Source: Mycolicibacterium neworleansense (GTDB lineage Bacteria; Actinomycetota; Actinomycetes; Mycobacteriales; Mycobacteriaceae). From it: a DNA stretch of 64,000 bases. The position numbers were made by a program, and so were the translations under genes. The notes under the pieces are model-generated. The model worked only from the letters and a program-made list of their open reading frames with translations. It searched no databases and was not told where the DNA came from. Shown here piece after piece: positions 35,843 to 45,323 of the stretch (its first letter is position 1; each line of letters opens with the position of its first letter). Location: contig NZ_CWKH01000002.1 in assembly GCF_001245615.1 (NCBI RefSeq), positions 868,001 to 932,000 on the forward strand. Reading direction: 5' to 3'.

Positions 35843-36115
35843 TCAGGCGTCCTCCAATGCCTCACCCACCTCTTGGATCACCCGGTTGTGCTCGTTCTGC
35901 ATCAGCAGGTGCCCGGCCCCGAGCAGCACCGCAACGGGCCAGTCGATGATCTCGACCGCCGCCAGGATGCCCAGCGCGCCGTAATAGGCCAGTTGCTCTG
36001 GGTGCGGCACCTTCACCCGTCCCACGACCGGCAGTGTCACGGCGAATCCGCGCGCGCTCCGCACGGCATGCACCGCATCGCGGTGGCCCTTGGCTTGTTT
36101 CGAGTTTTCGGCCAT
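35843..36115 (-). CDS. Small membrane-associated protein downstream of ctpI
   Basis: A 90-residue protein with a basic N-terminus (KQAKGHRDAVHAVRSARG), one hydrophobic stretch at about 43-65 and an acidic tail. I recognise no domain. It follows ctpI by 3 bases, as last gene of a three-gene minus-strand unit, which suggests a role with the ATPase, but that is inference. Confidence 0.7.
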   Translation of the reverse strand: MAENSKQAKGHRDAVHAVRSARGFAVTLPVVGRVKVPHPEQLAYYGALGILAAVEIIDWPVAVLLGAGHLLMQNEHNRVIQEVGEALEDA

Positions 36116-36118
36116 TGG

Positions 36119-39100
36119 TCACCTTTCCGTCACGTCGACTTCGATTTCTCGAGATCTCGGCTTCGCACCGTGAGACGCGTGAGAACTTTCGGTTCCGGCG
36201 CTCCTTCCGATCCGTTGACCGACGCCGTGTCCCGCGTGCTGGTTCTCCCGTTGCGGGAGCTGTACGCGGTGCTGTGGCGCTGCGGTGTGCTCGACATCGA
36301 CGACTGAGACGGCGACTGCACCGCCTGAACGATCCTCGGCACCAGTCGCGGCGCGACGGCGGCAACGCCGGTGGCCACACCGGCCGCGCATCGCCACGGT
36401 CCGCCACAGCTCGGCCTGGTCGGGTCCGTGACCGGCCCCCGCTGCCGAATGTGCGGTCGGACTCACCGCCAGCGCAGCTGCCGGAAGGGCATCGGTCATC
36501 ATGTTGACCAGCAGCAGCTGGCGGGTGTTGAGCGGTGACCGTCCGGTGAGTGCACTGCCCATGATGGAGAACGCCACTTCGCCCGCGTTGCCGCCGAGCA
36601 AGACCGCCACCGCGGCCTGCACGCGCCGCCACAACTGGTGTCCCTCGTCCAGCGCGTCGGTCAGGGCACCGATGCGCCCGTCCAGCAGCAGCACGTCGGC
36701 CGAACTTCGGGCCGGGTCGCTCCCGCGCGCGGCCACCCCGATCCCCACCGTGGCCGCCCGGATCGCGGCGGCATCGTTGGCGCCGTCGCCGACCATGGCG
36801 CACACCTGCCCGGTGCGTTCCAGGGTCTGCACGATCTGCACCTTGTGCTCAGGGGACATCCGCGCGAACACCAGCCGTTCGGCGACCGCCCGCTCCTGAC
36901 TGCGGCGTGGCATCGCCACCCATTCCTCGCCACTCATCACCTGCTCGGCGGTGACCGGCATACCTAACTCCGCGGCGATCGCCTTGGCGGTCACGGGATG
37001 ATCCCCGGTGATCAGGCGGACGCCGATCCCGTTGCGTCGCAAGCCGTCCAAAACGTGGGCGGACTCGGGGCGCGGGGTGTCGGACAGGCCCACGAGACCC
37101 ACGAACTTCAGCTTGTCCGTGCACATTTCGGCGAACTCGTCAGCGTCCGCACGGGCACGGCGGGCCTGCCCGCCGGTCACCGGCCTGCGGGCTACCGCGA
37201 GCACCCGCAAGCCGTTGCGGGCCATCTCGTCGACCGTGCGCCCGACCGCAGGCGCCAACTCGTCGCAGGCCGCCAACACCACCTCGGGCGCCCCCTTGAT
37301 GACCAGCTCGTCGTCGAGCAACGCGGCCGAGAACTTGCGGCCGGAGCGGAATGGCAGATAGACGCCGGCTCCCTCGAAGCTGTTGGCGCCGGCAGCCGCC
37401 TCGACCACGGCCGCATCGGTGGCGTGCTCATACTGCTCGCCGTTCTTGGGCGGGGTGGCGCGGGCGGCACATTCGAGCACCTCCCGCTCGGAAACCTCTC
37501 CGCCCACGGTCCGGACCTGCGACACCCGCAGGCGGTTCTCGCTGAGCGTGCCGGTCTTGTCGAAGCACACGACATCGACGCGGCCGAGCGCCTCCACCGA
37601 CCGCGGACTGCGCACCAACGCCCCGGAGCGGGTCAGCCGCCGCGCCGAGGCCTGCTGGGCCAACGTCGCCACCAACGGCAGCCCCTCGGGCACGGCTGCC
37701 ACCGCCACCGCGACCCCGCTGGCCACCGCACCGTGCAACGGCAACTTGCGGAGCAGGCCGAACCCGGTGACCAGGGCACCGCCGGCCAGGCTGTAGGGCA
37801 GGGCCCGGTTGGTGAGTTCGCGCAGCTGCGCCTGCAGACCGACCGCCGGGCCGGTGCTGTGGCCCAAGTCCGCGGCACGCCGAGCCTGCGTCGCCGCACC
37901 CACCTCGGTCACCACCGCGACGACTGTCCCGGCCACCAATGTGGTTGTGGCATAAAGCATGCAGTGCCGTTCGGCCAGAATGGCGCCGGGGGTGGCCGCA
38001 ACCTGTTTGGGCACCGGCAGTGATTCCCCGGTGAGCGACGCCTCGTCGGCTTCGGCATCGACCGCCTCAAGGATGCGCGCATCGGCCGGCACGACTTCCC
38101 CGGGGCGCACCTCGATGACGTCGCCGGGACGCAGCAGCTTGGCCGCCACCCTTTCGTACTTCCCGCGATCACGGTCCCGCCCGACCCGGCGGGCCGGCGG
38201 ATCCTGTACGGCCAGTAGCCGGCTCAGCAACCGTTCTGCCCGAACCTGTTGGGTGGCAGCCAGAATCGCGTTGCCGGTCAGTACCGATCCGACAAGTACC
38301 GCATCCACCGGGGAACCCAGCATCGCGCTGGCCGCCGATCCGACCGCCAGCACCGGGGTCAGCGGGTCGGACAACTGCGTCCGCAGGGCACTCACGAGTT
38401 CGCCGACCTGCCGGGGAAGAAGACCGCCACGTCCACCGTCGGGCTCCGGTGGACCGGCCCGTTGTTGGGCGCGAACTGTTTCGGCGATCCGCTCCTGTAC
38501 CTGTTCCGGTGTCATGGCGTGCCAGTCCTCGAAGGAGGCCGCCTTGGGCGCCGGATCGCTCAGAACACGGTGAGCCAGCCAGTATCCCGAAGCCAGGCCC
38601 GCAGCGGCGCCGGCGGTGACCGGGCCTGGGCCGCGGCCACGAACCCCGGGGACCATCAGCAAGGCGCCCAACAGCGTGCTGCCGGTCGCGAGTTCCACCC
38701 CGCGCTCGCTGGCCCGTCGCGCGGCGGGCACGGCGTGCAGCAGGCGCCAGACCGCGGCCAGGTCGTCGGTGAGGACGTCGGCATGCCAGGGGATCCCGGC
38801 ACCGGCATGCCCGTTGAGCACCCCGACCGCGAAGTCGGCGGCATCGATGGCCCGGACCGCATCCAGCGACAGCACCGCCACGGTGCGGCCATCACGCTGC
38901 AGGGCGTCGACCGCGGCCGCCAACGCCGCATCGACGTCGCTGCCGGCCTGATAGAGATCGTCGAAGGAGGACCGCAGATCGCCGAGGTCGTCGATGTCGA
39001 GAGACACCGCGTGTGCGTCGGCCCGGCGGATCTCGGTCAGCACGCTGTGGGCCAGCGGGTGATGGCTGTTGCGCACCAAGACCTTGCCGCGGCTCCTGCC

Positions 39101-40303
39101 GTTGCGCTCGGCCCCGGCGAAGGCCGGTGCCACGCGGTGCCAACCGGCACTGAGCGCACCGGCGTCGAGGCGGCCCTGGGCCCACTGCCACACCGCGGCG
39201 CGGTCGGATTCGACCACGTCGCGAAACTGCCCCACCCGCAACTCGTCGGTGACCAGTATCCGGGGATCCACCACCACCGCGTCCACCCGGTCGAGCAGGC
39301 GTAACGAGTTGGAGCGCAACGGAAGAACACCGTACCGATCAGCCACGCCCCGGCCCAGAGTGCTGGCGAACGCCTCGCGGGAGTTGCGGGCCGCCTTGGG
39401 CGCGGTGACGACGGCGGAGGTGGCTGCGGCACCGGCGCTGCCCGACAACAGCCCGACCGATGCGGCCGCCGCGGCCTGGGCCCGTCCGCAACGCTCGGCG
39501 TGCCGCTCCACGGGGCCGTGAGGCAGGGAGCACGGGCGCGGCGCCACCGCGGGGACGGCTTCGCATTCGGCTTGCGCCGCAAGCTTGGGTTCGTGGGCCT
39601 GCCAGGCATTGGCCGCTGCGGCGGTCTCGGCGAACTGGGACAGGTGGCGAAGGAATTCGACGGCGACGGTGGCGGGCGCCTGGGTGAGCGCGTAGACGGT
39701 GGCGGCGCAGACACCGAGCGCAGCGTCGGCCGCCTGCGGGCCGAGCCGAGCCTCCACCAGCGCCCGCACCTTCGGTTGGTAGTCGACGGCGCTGACGACG
39801 GCCATCAGACCCACCGGCAGCCGGGGCAGCATCATCGTCCGGCCCACTGCCGCGACACCGACCCCGACGCCGTTGGCCGCCGCCGCTACCCCCTTGAGGG
39901 CCAGCACGATTCCGTCTCCCGGCAGATCAATGGGCCGCGTCGCCGGCCCAGACCTCGGCTCCCCGGCTTCGGCCCGGGCCACCGCCTCGCACAGCCGGGG
40001 CAGATCGATCAGGGCGGGCTCACTGTCGTCGATTTCGACGATCACGCGGGACAGCGGGTAGTTCAGCTGTACCGTCCGCACCCCGGGTTGGTCTCGGATC
40101 TCCCGCAGGACCGCGGCACCGATCTTCCGGCCCCCGTCGGCCGACAAGCCGCGCACCTCGATCCAGCACCGGCCGTTACCGCGCCAACACCGGCGCGCGG
40201 GGGTGCCGCCGACCATCTCCACCGCTGCCGACAGCGCGGTCTGCACCGGCGCCGCAGCCACGGCGGCTGCGCCGTTGACGAGCCGGCCGAGCGCGCTGAT
40301 CAC
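36119..40303 (-). CDS. ctpI: P-type ATPase CtpI, C-terminally truncated or frameshifted
   Basis: Cation-transporting P-type ATPase, 1394 residues as read. A long N-terminal regulatory region (about 1-600) precedes the core: TGES in SLTGESLPVPKQV, phosphorylation site Asp915 in FDKTGTL, TGDHPVTAKAIA and hinge MVGDGANDAAA. Helices M5 and M6 follow. After ELWRTVAMRG (about 36390) the frame becomes Arg/His-rich and charged; helices M7-M10, expected from the family, are missing. Another frame gives a mildly hydrophobic GVATGVAAVAPRLVP for a short way, suggesting a frameshift or a join. The start is GTG 40303, overlapping the upstream gene by 4 bases. Confidence 0.8.
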   Translation of the reverse strand: MISALGRLVNGAAAVAAAPVQTALSAAVEMVGGTPARRCWRGNGRCWIEVRGLSADGGRKIGAAVLREIRDQPGVRTVQLNYPLSRVIVEIDDSEPALIDLPRLCEAVARAEAGEPRSGPATRPIDLPGDGIVLALKGVAAAANGVGVGVAAVGRTMMLPRLPVGLMAVVSAVDYQPKVRALVEARLGPQAADAALGVCAATVYALTQAPATVAVEFLRHLSQFAETAAAANAWQAHEPKLAAQAECEAVPAVAPRPCSLPHGPVERHAERCGRAQAAAAASVGLLSGSAGAAATSAVVTAPKAARNSREAFASTLGRGVADRYGVLPLRSNSLRLLDRVDAVVVDPRILVTDELRVGQFRDVVESDRAAVWQWAQGRLDAGALSAGWHRVAPAFAGAERNGRSRGKVLVRNSHHPLAHSVLTEIRRADAHAVSLDIDDLGDLRSSFDDLYQAGSDVDAALAAAVDALQRDGRTVAVLSLDAVRAIDAADFAVGVLNGHAGAGIPWHADVLTDDLAAVWRLLHAVPAARRASERGVELATGSTLLGALLMVPGVRGRGPGPVTAGAAAGLASGYWLAHRVLSDPAPKAASFEDWHAMTPEQVQERIAETVRAQQRAGPPEPDGGRGGLLPRQVGELVSALRTQLSDPLTPVLAVGSAASAMLGSPVDAVLVGSVLTGNAILAATQQVRAERLLSRLLAVQDPPARRVGRDRDRGKYERVAAKLLRPGDVIEVRPGEVVPADARILEAVDAEADEASLTGESLPVPKQVAATPGAILAERHCMLYATTTLVAGTVVAVVTEVGAATQARRAADLGHSTGPAVGLQAQLRELTNRALPYSLAGGALVTGFGLLRKLPLHGAVASGVAVAVAAVPEGLPLVATLAQQASARRLTRSGALVRSPRSVEALGRVDVVCFDKTGTLSENRLRVSQVRTVGGEVSEREVLECAARATPPKNGEQYEHATDAAVVEAAAGANSFEGAGVYLPFRSGRKFSAALLDDELVIKGAPEVVLAACDELAPAVGRTVDEMARNGLRVLAVARRPVTGGQARRARADADEFAEMCTDKLKFVGLVGLSDTPRPESAHVLDGLRRNGIGVRLITGDHPVTAKAIAAELGMPVTAEQVMSGEEWVAMPRRSQERAVAERLVFARMSPEHKVQIVQTLERTGQVCAMVGDGANDAAAIRAATVGIGVAARGSDPARSSADVLLLDGRIGALTDALDEGHQLWRRVQAAVAVLLGGNAGEVAFSIMGSALTGRSPLNTRQLLLVNMMTDALPAAALAVSPTAHSAAGAGHGPDQAELWRTVAMRGRCGHRRCRRRAATGAEDRSGGAVAVSVVDVEHTAAPQHRVQLPQRENQHAGHGVGQRIGRSAGTESSHASHGAKPRSREIEVDVTER

Positions 40304-40761
40304 TTAGCGCGAGAGGTCGCGCCGGTGCGTCGAGCTGTTGACCGGCGGCCCGACGCCTTGGCGGTACTGCTCTTCGAGGAGCGCGCCGGAGATCGCTTGG
40401 CCGGCGACGACCGCCGAGACGGCGCCGCGGCGGAAGGAGTCTCCGCGGCCTGGCCGTCGCCAGTGCGCTGATTCAGTTGGTGGACCACCAGCGCCGCGCC
40501 ACCGACAGTCAGCAACAGCGGCCACTCGACGAGGCCCGCTGCCCCCACCGCGGCGAGGGTGAGGGCGGCCGCGGCCGGCGATCTGCTGCCTTGGCTCACC
40601 CCGTCGCGGATCCCCGCGCCTACTCCTTTGATTCCTCCCACCACACCGTTGACGGCTGCGCCGCCGACCGCACCCGCGGCGGCTGTGGTGGCATCTGCGG
40701 TGCGGCTGACTGCCTGCACGGCACCTGAGACGATGTTCACGACCGGACTCCTCACGTTCAC
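40300..40761 (-). CDS. Small protein with hydrophobic centre and histone-H1-like basic tail
   Basis: A 153-residue protein. The first 55 residues are Ala/Gly/Val-rich (VSRTADATTAAAGAVGGAAV). Residues about 68-95 contain one or two membrane segments. The last 50 are rich in Ser, Lys, Arg and Ala, like histone-like tails. It overlaps the ctpI start by 4 bases and heads the operon. No known domain; a partner role for CtpI is inference. Confidence 0.72.
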   Translation of the reverse strand: MNVRSPVVNIVSGAVQAVSRTADATTAAAGAVGGAAVNGVVGGIKGVGAGIRDGVSQGSRSPAAAALTLAAVGAAGLVEWPLLLTVGGAALVVHQLNQRTGDGQAAETPSAAAPSRRSSPAKRSPARSSKSSTAKASGRRSTARRTGATSRAK

Positions 40762-40813
40762 CGAACAGCGGCTACCCCGTTACCCGGCGTTCTACACGCG
40801 ATGGAGCCACTCG

Positions 40814-41362
40814 CTAGTGGTCGTCCTTTTCCACGGTGGCCGCGAGCGTCACCCGTACCTCGTCTGCCACCTTCATCGCACCCATGAGCATCGAGTACTG
40901 CTTGATGCCGAAGTCGGTGTGCCGCACGCGCGCCTCGCCAGAGATGCGCCAGCAGTCACCGAGATCTTCAGCCCGTACCTGCACGGCCTGCGCCGCGGTG
41001 CGCCCGTTCAGGTCGAGCGTGCCGGAGACCCGCAGCGCGTCCTGATCCCGGTCGATCTCCTGCGACACGAAGTGGGCCTGGGGAAATCGCTTCGCCTGCA
41101 GCGTCTTCGACGCATTGGACCGGATCAGCGCCTTCTCGGCCCCCGACAAGGGGGTCATGCCGCCCTCACCGCGCAGCACGTCGAGGGAATCGAGATCGAC
41201 CGTCACCTCGACCGCCGACGGCTGGTCTCCGTCCCATTCCACGACCGCCTGCCATGAGGTGACGGCGATGGTCAACCGATGACCCATCCGTGACGCGCTG
41301 CCCGTCACACCGGTATGCAGCAACAGTTCGCCCGAGTCGGGAGCCAGCGCCCACTGCGTCAC
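40814..41362 (-). CDS. YceI-family lipid-binding protein
   Basis: A 182-residue protein of the YceI lipocalin-like fold, which binds isoprenoid-type lipids. Motifs: SASRMGHRLTIAV, the basic loop NASKTLQAKRFPQAHF and VRHTDFGIKQYSMLMG AMKVADEVR. No signal peptide is seen, unlike E. coli YceI. GTG 41362 overlaps the upstream stop by 4 bases; the frame is open upstream but only antisense to the DUF456 gene. Confidence 0.85.
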   Translation of the reverse strand: MTQWALAPDSGELLLHTGVTGSASRMGHRLTIAVTSWQAVVEWDGDQPSAVEVTVDLDSLDVLRGEGGMTPLSGAEKALIRSNASKTLQAKRFPQAHFVSQEIDRDQDALRVSGTLDLNGRTAAQAVQVRAEDLGDCWRISGEARVRHTDFGIKQYSMLMGAMKVADEVRVTLAATVEKDDH

Positions 41363-41847
41363 GACGCGATCACCAGACCCGCTACCCAGGTGATGGTCGC
41401 CAGTAGCGCCCCGGTCAGCTCGACGCCCACCGACAGCGCAACCCCCTTGAGCGCGTGCACAGTTGACACCCAGGCTCGCCGATAGTCGCGGCGTACGGCC
41501 AGCTCGGCCAGGTAGACACCCGCGACGAAACCGATGACGAGCCCGATCACCGGAATGACGAAGAACCCGATCAGGCCGAGGATTCCACCGGCCACCAGGC
41601 TCCAGATCCCCACCTCGGCGGCCCGCATCCGGCGTACCGGCCACACGTACTTGATCACCTCGGCAGTCACGAAGAACACGGCCGCGATACCGAACGTCAC
41701 CCACGACACCGCCGTCTGCTCGACGATGGCCCACACCGCGATCGCGGCGAAGACCAGAAACCCGCCGCCGGGCAGGACGGGCAGCACGATGCCCACGAGC
41801 CCGATGGCGATCACCAATGCGACGAGAACGACCCCGAGTGTGCTCAC
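41359..41847 (-). CDS. DUF456 membrane protein
   Basis: A 162-residue membrane protein with four to five helices. The segments VGIVLPVLPGGGFLVFAAIA and VVGFFVIPVIG-like glycine-rich stretches are typical of DUF456. GTG 41847 is chosen because it overlaps the methyltransferase stop as GTGA; an ATG at 41868 would enlarge the overlap to 25 bases. Function unknown. Confidence 0.78.
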   Translation of the reverse strand: MSTLGVVLVALVIAIGLVGIVLPVLPGGGFLVFAAIAVWAIVEQTAVSWVTFGIAAVFFVTAEVIKYVWPVRRMRAAEVGIWSLVAGGILGLIGFFVIPVIGLVIGFVAGVYLAELAVRRDYRRAWVSTVHALKGVALSVGVELTGALLATITWVAGLVIAS

Positions 41848-42554
41848 GGTTTCTGCCCACGCACCCACTGCATGGTGCCGACGCTCTTGGACCGCACCCG
41901 TTCCAGGCCGAGCCCCTCGAACCGGTCAGCGAGCTCGTCCTCGGAGAAGAAGCGGGCGCCGCCCTTCGACAGCAGCCGCGCCGGTCCCCGGCCGGCCACC
42001 GTCGGCACCATGATGGCCATGCGGCGGCCGGGGCGCAGCACCCGCACCATCTCCGCCAGCGCCGCCTCGGCGTCGGGAATCAACTGCAGCACCGCGATCG
42101 ATGTCACGGCGTCGAAGACCGCGTCGCGGAACGGGAGTTTCTGCGCGTCGGCGCGCAGGAAACCGACCTGGCGGCCCGCCTCGGCCTCGACCGCGCGGGC
42201 CAGCATGGGCTCGGAGATGTCGACGCCGAACGCAAATCCGTCCAGGCCCGCCGCCCGCGCCAGCGCGGCCGTCACGTTGCCTGGACCGCTGCCGACATCG
42301 AGGGCGATTCCGCCGGGTGGGATGTCGAGCCATTCGGTGGGCTCCTGCCACGCCGTCATCAGTTTGCGGCCGATTCCCTGGGCGTTGTCGTAGAGCATCG
42401 ACCCGAGCGGTGATGCCCACACCTTCTGGATGAACCCGGCATTCTTCGGTGCGTCACTGCCGTCGCCCAACAGATCGAGGTACCCCTTGCCGACGTCCGG
42501 CTCGGCCGGTGGATCGATCAGGAGATCCAGTGCCTTGCTGAGTGCGGTGTCCAC
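41844..42554 (-). CDS. Class I SAM-dependent methyltransferase (UbiE-like)
   Basis: A 236-residue methyltransferase. Motif I is IALDVGSGPGNVTAAL (about 82-97), followed by an acidic residue in FGVDISEPMLARA and LPFRDAVFDAVTSIAVL. The first 75 residues are a specific helical extension. The acceptor substrate is unknown. It is first of a coupled three-gene run with DUF456 and YceI. Confidence 0.85.
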   Translation of the reverse strand: MDTALSKALDLLIDPPAEPDVGKGYLDLLGDGSDAPKNAGFIQKVWASPLGSMLYDNAQGIGRKLMTAWQEPTEWLDIPPGGIALDVGSGPGNVTAALARAAGLDGFAFGVDISEPMLARAVEAEAGRQVGFLRADAQKLPFRDAVFDAVTSIAVLQLIPDAEAALAEMVRVLRPGRRMAIMVPTVAGRGPARLLSKGGARFFSEDELADRFEGLGLERVRSKSVGTMQWVRGQKP

Positions 42555-42563
42555 AGCTCTACG

Positions 42564-43259
42564 CTACGCACCGAGCTGGTCGGCGAGGTCGACAAAATCC
42601 GTCGCGGTGATGTCGAAATCGTCGGCCGCGACATCGTGCGGAGCCCGGCCGGGCCCATACTCCAAGGGCCGGGCCACATACGCGGTCCCGAGCCCGGCCG
42701 CCCGGGCCGCGCGCAGGTCGGAGGGATGAGCGGCGACCAGCGTCAGCTCCTCGGGCTCGACGTCGAGCAGCTCGGCACACCCCAGGTATGCCTGCGGGTC
42801 CGGTTTGTAATGCCGGAACAGTTCTGCCGAGATCACGCAATCCCAGGGCAGCCCGGCGTGTTTGGCCATGTTGGTGAGCAGGGAGACGTTGCCGTTCGAC
42901 AGCGTCGTGATGAGGTAGCGCTGCTTGAGCCGGGCCAGCCCGGCCACCGAGTCCGGCCACGGATCGAGCCGGTGCCAGGCGCGGTTGAGGTGGTCGATCT
43001 CGGCATCGGAAACCGGGATGTCCGCGGTGCCGAGCAGGTCGACCAGGATCGCCCGATGCAGATCGTCGATCCTGGTCCACGGCAGCTCACCGCGGCGCAC
43101 CCGGTCCATCGCCGGGGCATAACCGGCCCGCCAGCTGTCGGCGAATGCCGGCCAATCCCGTTGCAGCCCTCGGTGTTTGCCGAAGGCTTCCAGCTCAGCG
43201 ATGATGCTGGCCCGCCAGTCCACGACGGTCCCGAACACATCGAAGGCCAGCGCTCGCAT
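42564..43259 (-). CDS. HAD hydrolase, L-2-haloacid dehalogenase type
   Basis: A 231-residue HAD protein. The nucleophile motif is FDVFGTVVDWR (Asp7), with LITTLSNGNVSL as motif II, Lys in HYKPDPQAY and motif III near VAAHPSDLRAA. This is the type II haloacid dehalogenase layout. It overlaps the upstream quinone oxidoreductase by one base (TAATG), so translation is coupled. Confidence 0.86.
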   Translation of the reverse strand: MRALAFDVFGTVVDWRASIIAELEAFGKHRGLQRDWPAFADSWRAGYAPAMDRVRRGELPWTRIDDLHRAILVDLLGTADIPVSDAEIDHLNRAWHRLDPWPDSVAGLARLKQRYLITTLSNGNVSLLTNMAKHAGLPWDCVISAELFRHYKPDPQAYLGCAELLDVEPEELTLVAAHPSDLRAARAAGLGTAYVARPLEYGPGRAPHDVAADDFDITATDFVDLADQLGA

Positions 43260-44236
43260 TACGGCTCCAGGACTAGCTTCCCGCGCACCTGCCCACTGGC
43301 CAACGCCTCGAGGGCGGCCGCACCGTCGGACAACGCGAACCGCACCGGTGGCGGCGGACGCAATCCGGCATCCACAAGCTTCGTCAACTCAGCCCCGACC
43401 TGTGCCTGGGCTTCGGGGTGGCGGCGCACGAACTCGCCCCACCCAACACCGACCACGCTGACGTTGCGCAGCAACAACCGGTTGACCTTGACCGTGGGGA
43501 TTCCGCCGCCGGCAGCGAATCCGATGACCAGCAGCCGGCCTTCGGGCGCGAGCACCCGGATCGCGTCGTCGAACGCCGGGCCGCCGATCGGGTCGACGAC
43601 CAGGTCGACGCCCTGCCCGCCGGTCGCCTCCATCACGGCTTCGCGCCAGCCATCGGCCAGCGGCAACACCACGTCGGCGCCGAGTGACGATACGAACTCC
43701 TCGGCGCCGGACCGGTGCACCATCGCGATGACCTTGGCGCCCATGGCTTTGGCGAGTTGGATCGACGCCGCGCCGATTCCGCCCGCCGAGCCGAGAACCA
43801 GCACCGTCTCCCCAGCCACCAGTCCGCCGCGGCGGGCCAGGGCGAACTGCATCGTGTAGTAGTTGCCCAGCAGCGATGCCGCCTCGCCGTCGTCGAGCCC
43901 GTCGGCGGTGGGGATCACGTTGGCCGGTACGGCCGCCACCTGCTCGGCATACCCACCGATCATCGAGAACGCCGAAACCCGCTGCCCCGGCGTGAACCCC
44001 GAATCCTCGGGCGCCGAGCGCACGGTGCCGGCCACCTCCATGCCCGGCGTGAACGGCGGCTCCAGCCGCAGCTGGTACTCACCGCGCAGCAACAGCAGAT
44101 CGGGGAAGCAGACGCCGGCGGCGCCGACGTCGATGACCACCGCACCCGCGTACGCGGGATTTCCGGCCAGATCATCGACGTCGACGTACGCCAGCCCGGA
44201 CGTACCGGTAAGTGCCTGCGCTACAAGCGCTTTCAC
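43259..44236 (-). CDS. Zinc-less quinone oxidoreductase / enoyl reductase (MDR), Rv0149-like
   Basis: A 325-residue NADPH-dependent quinone oxidoreductase. The GroES-like domain has VCFPDLLLLRGEYQL and PFTPGMEVAGTV; the Rossmann motif is VLGSAGGIGAASI. There are no zinc-ligand cysteines. GTG 44236 begins six bases after the SDR stop. In M. tuberculosis the same two genes are adjacent (Rv0148-Rv0149, from memory), suggesting a joint fatty-acyl or ketone pathway. Confidence 0.85.
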   Translation of the reverse strand: MKALVAQALTGTSGLAYVDVDDLAGNPAYAGAVVIDVGAAGVCFPDLLLLRGEYQLRLEPPFTPGMEVAGTVRSAPEDSGFTPGQRVSAFSMIGGYAEQVAAVPANVIPTADGLDDGEAASLLGNYYTMQFALARRGGLVAGETVLVLGSAGGIGAASIQLAKAMGAKVIAMVHRSGAEEFVSSLGADVVLPLADGWREAVMEATGGQGVDLVVDPIGGPAFDDAIRVLAPEGRLLVIGFAAGGGIPTVKVNRLLLRNVSVVGVGWGEFVRRHPEAQAQVGAELTKLVDAGLRPPPPVRFALSDGAAALEALASGQVRGKLVLEP

Positions 44237-44241
44237 CCGTT

Positions 44242-45105
44242 CTAGCCCAGCTTGAAGCTGGCTTGCTGAGCGGCGGACAGATCGGTGATCTCGCCCCACT
44301 TGGCGGCGATGTCATCGACCGAAGGCACCTCGGTGAAGGTGATGCCGTCGTTCTGGAACAGCGCGGTGCGCTGCACCTTGCCGCCGCCGACGATGAACAC
44401 CGAGTCCGTGTCGGGCAGTTCCTCGGTCATCAGGTAGGCCACGACCGGGGCGACGTACTCGGGGGTGAGCTTCTCGAACACCTCGGGCGGCAGGATGTCC
44501 TGGGTCATGCGGGTGGCAGCGATGGGGGCGACCGCGTTGGTCTTGATGTTGTACTTGGCGCCTTCCTGGGCCAGCGTGTTGATCAGGCCGACCAGGCCGA
44601 GCTTGGCGGCACCGTAGTTGGCCTGACCGAAGTTGCCGAACAGGCCGCTGGTGGAGGTGGCGACGACGACGCGGCCGAAGCTCTGCTCGCGGAAGTGCGG
44701 CCAGGCGGCGCGGATGACGTTGTAGCCGCCGTAGAGGTGCACCTTCAGCACCGCGTCCCACTGCTCGAAGGTCATCTTGTGGAAGGTTCCGTCGCGCAGG
44801 ATGCCGGCGTTGGACACCACACCGTCGACCTTGCCGAACTCGTCGATGGCGGTCTTGATGATGTTCTCGGCGCCCTCGGGCTCGGCGACGGAGTCGTAGT
44901 TGGCTACCGCACGCCCGCCGGCGGCCTTGATCTCGTTGACGACCTCGTCGGCCATGTTGTGGCCGGCGCCGGTGCCGTCGCGCGCGCCACCCAGATCGTT
45001 GACGACGACGCTGGCGCCCTCACGGGCGAGCGTCAGGGCGTACTCGCGGCCCAGACCTCCACCGGCTCCGGTGACGACGACGACGCGGTCCTGCACTCCT
45101 GGCAT
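44242..45105 (-). CDS. SDR, 17-beta-HSD4/(3R)-hydroxyacyl-CoA dehydrogenase-like, Rv0148-like
   Basis: A 287-residue SDR. Cofactor motif TGAGGGLG is followed by the long VVNDLGGARDG loop that marks the multifunctional-enzyme-2 (HSD17B4) type. SNAG, STSGLFGNFGQANYGAAK with the catalytic Tyr-x3-Lys, and a C-terminal extension complete it. ATG 45105 has GAGGAGG upstream. It heads an operon with the quinone oxidoreductase and HAD genes. Confidence 0.87.
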   Translation of the reverse strand: MPGVQDRVVVVTGAGGGLGREYALTLAREGASVVVNDLGGARDGTGAGHNMADEVVNEIKAAGGRAVANYDSVAEPEGAENIIKTAIDEFGKVDGVVSNAGILRDGTFHKMTFEQWDAVLKVHLYGGYNVIRAAWPHFREQSFGRVVVATSTSGLFGNFGQANYGAAKLGLVGLINTLAQEGAKYNIKTNAVAPIAATRMTQDILPPEVFEKLTPEYVAPVVAYLMTEELPDTDSVFIVGGGKVQRTALFQNDGITFTEVPSVDDIAAKWGEITDLSAAQQASFKLG

Positions 45106-45176
45106 GGGGAATCCTCCTCGATAACGGGCCGCAAAACGGCTCAACTCCCCTCCTGTATACGGCGGGCGGATAACTG

Positions 45177-45188
45177 CCGGTTAACCGG
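45177..45188. promoter_or_regulatory. Perfect 12-base palindrome upstream of the SDR operon
   Basis: CCGGTTAACCGG lies 72 bases upstream of the SDR start and 136 bases before the divergent secreted-peptide gene. It may be a regulator site; the regulator is unknown. Confidence 0.3.
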
Positions 45189-45323
45189 GTCGGTCACGGC
45201 CCGGGCTGGCGCATTCCTGCCACCGAACGGTCAATTGCCGCCAACGTCGCCGATCAGGAATCAACGGCCGCTGCCTTTAGTTGAACCAATCAAGAAAGCA
45301 AGAGAAGGAAAGAGGCAGAGGAA

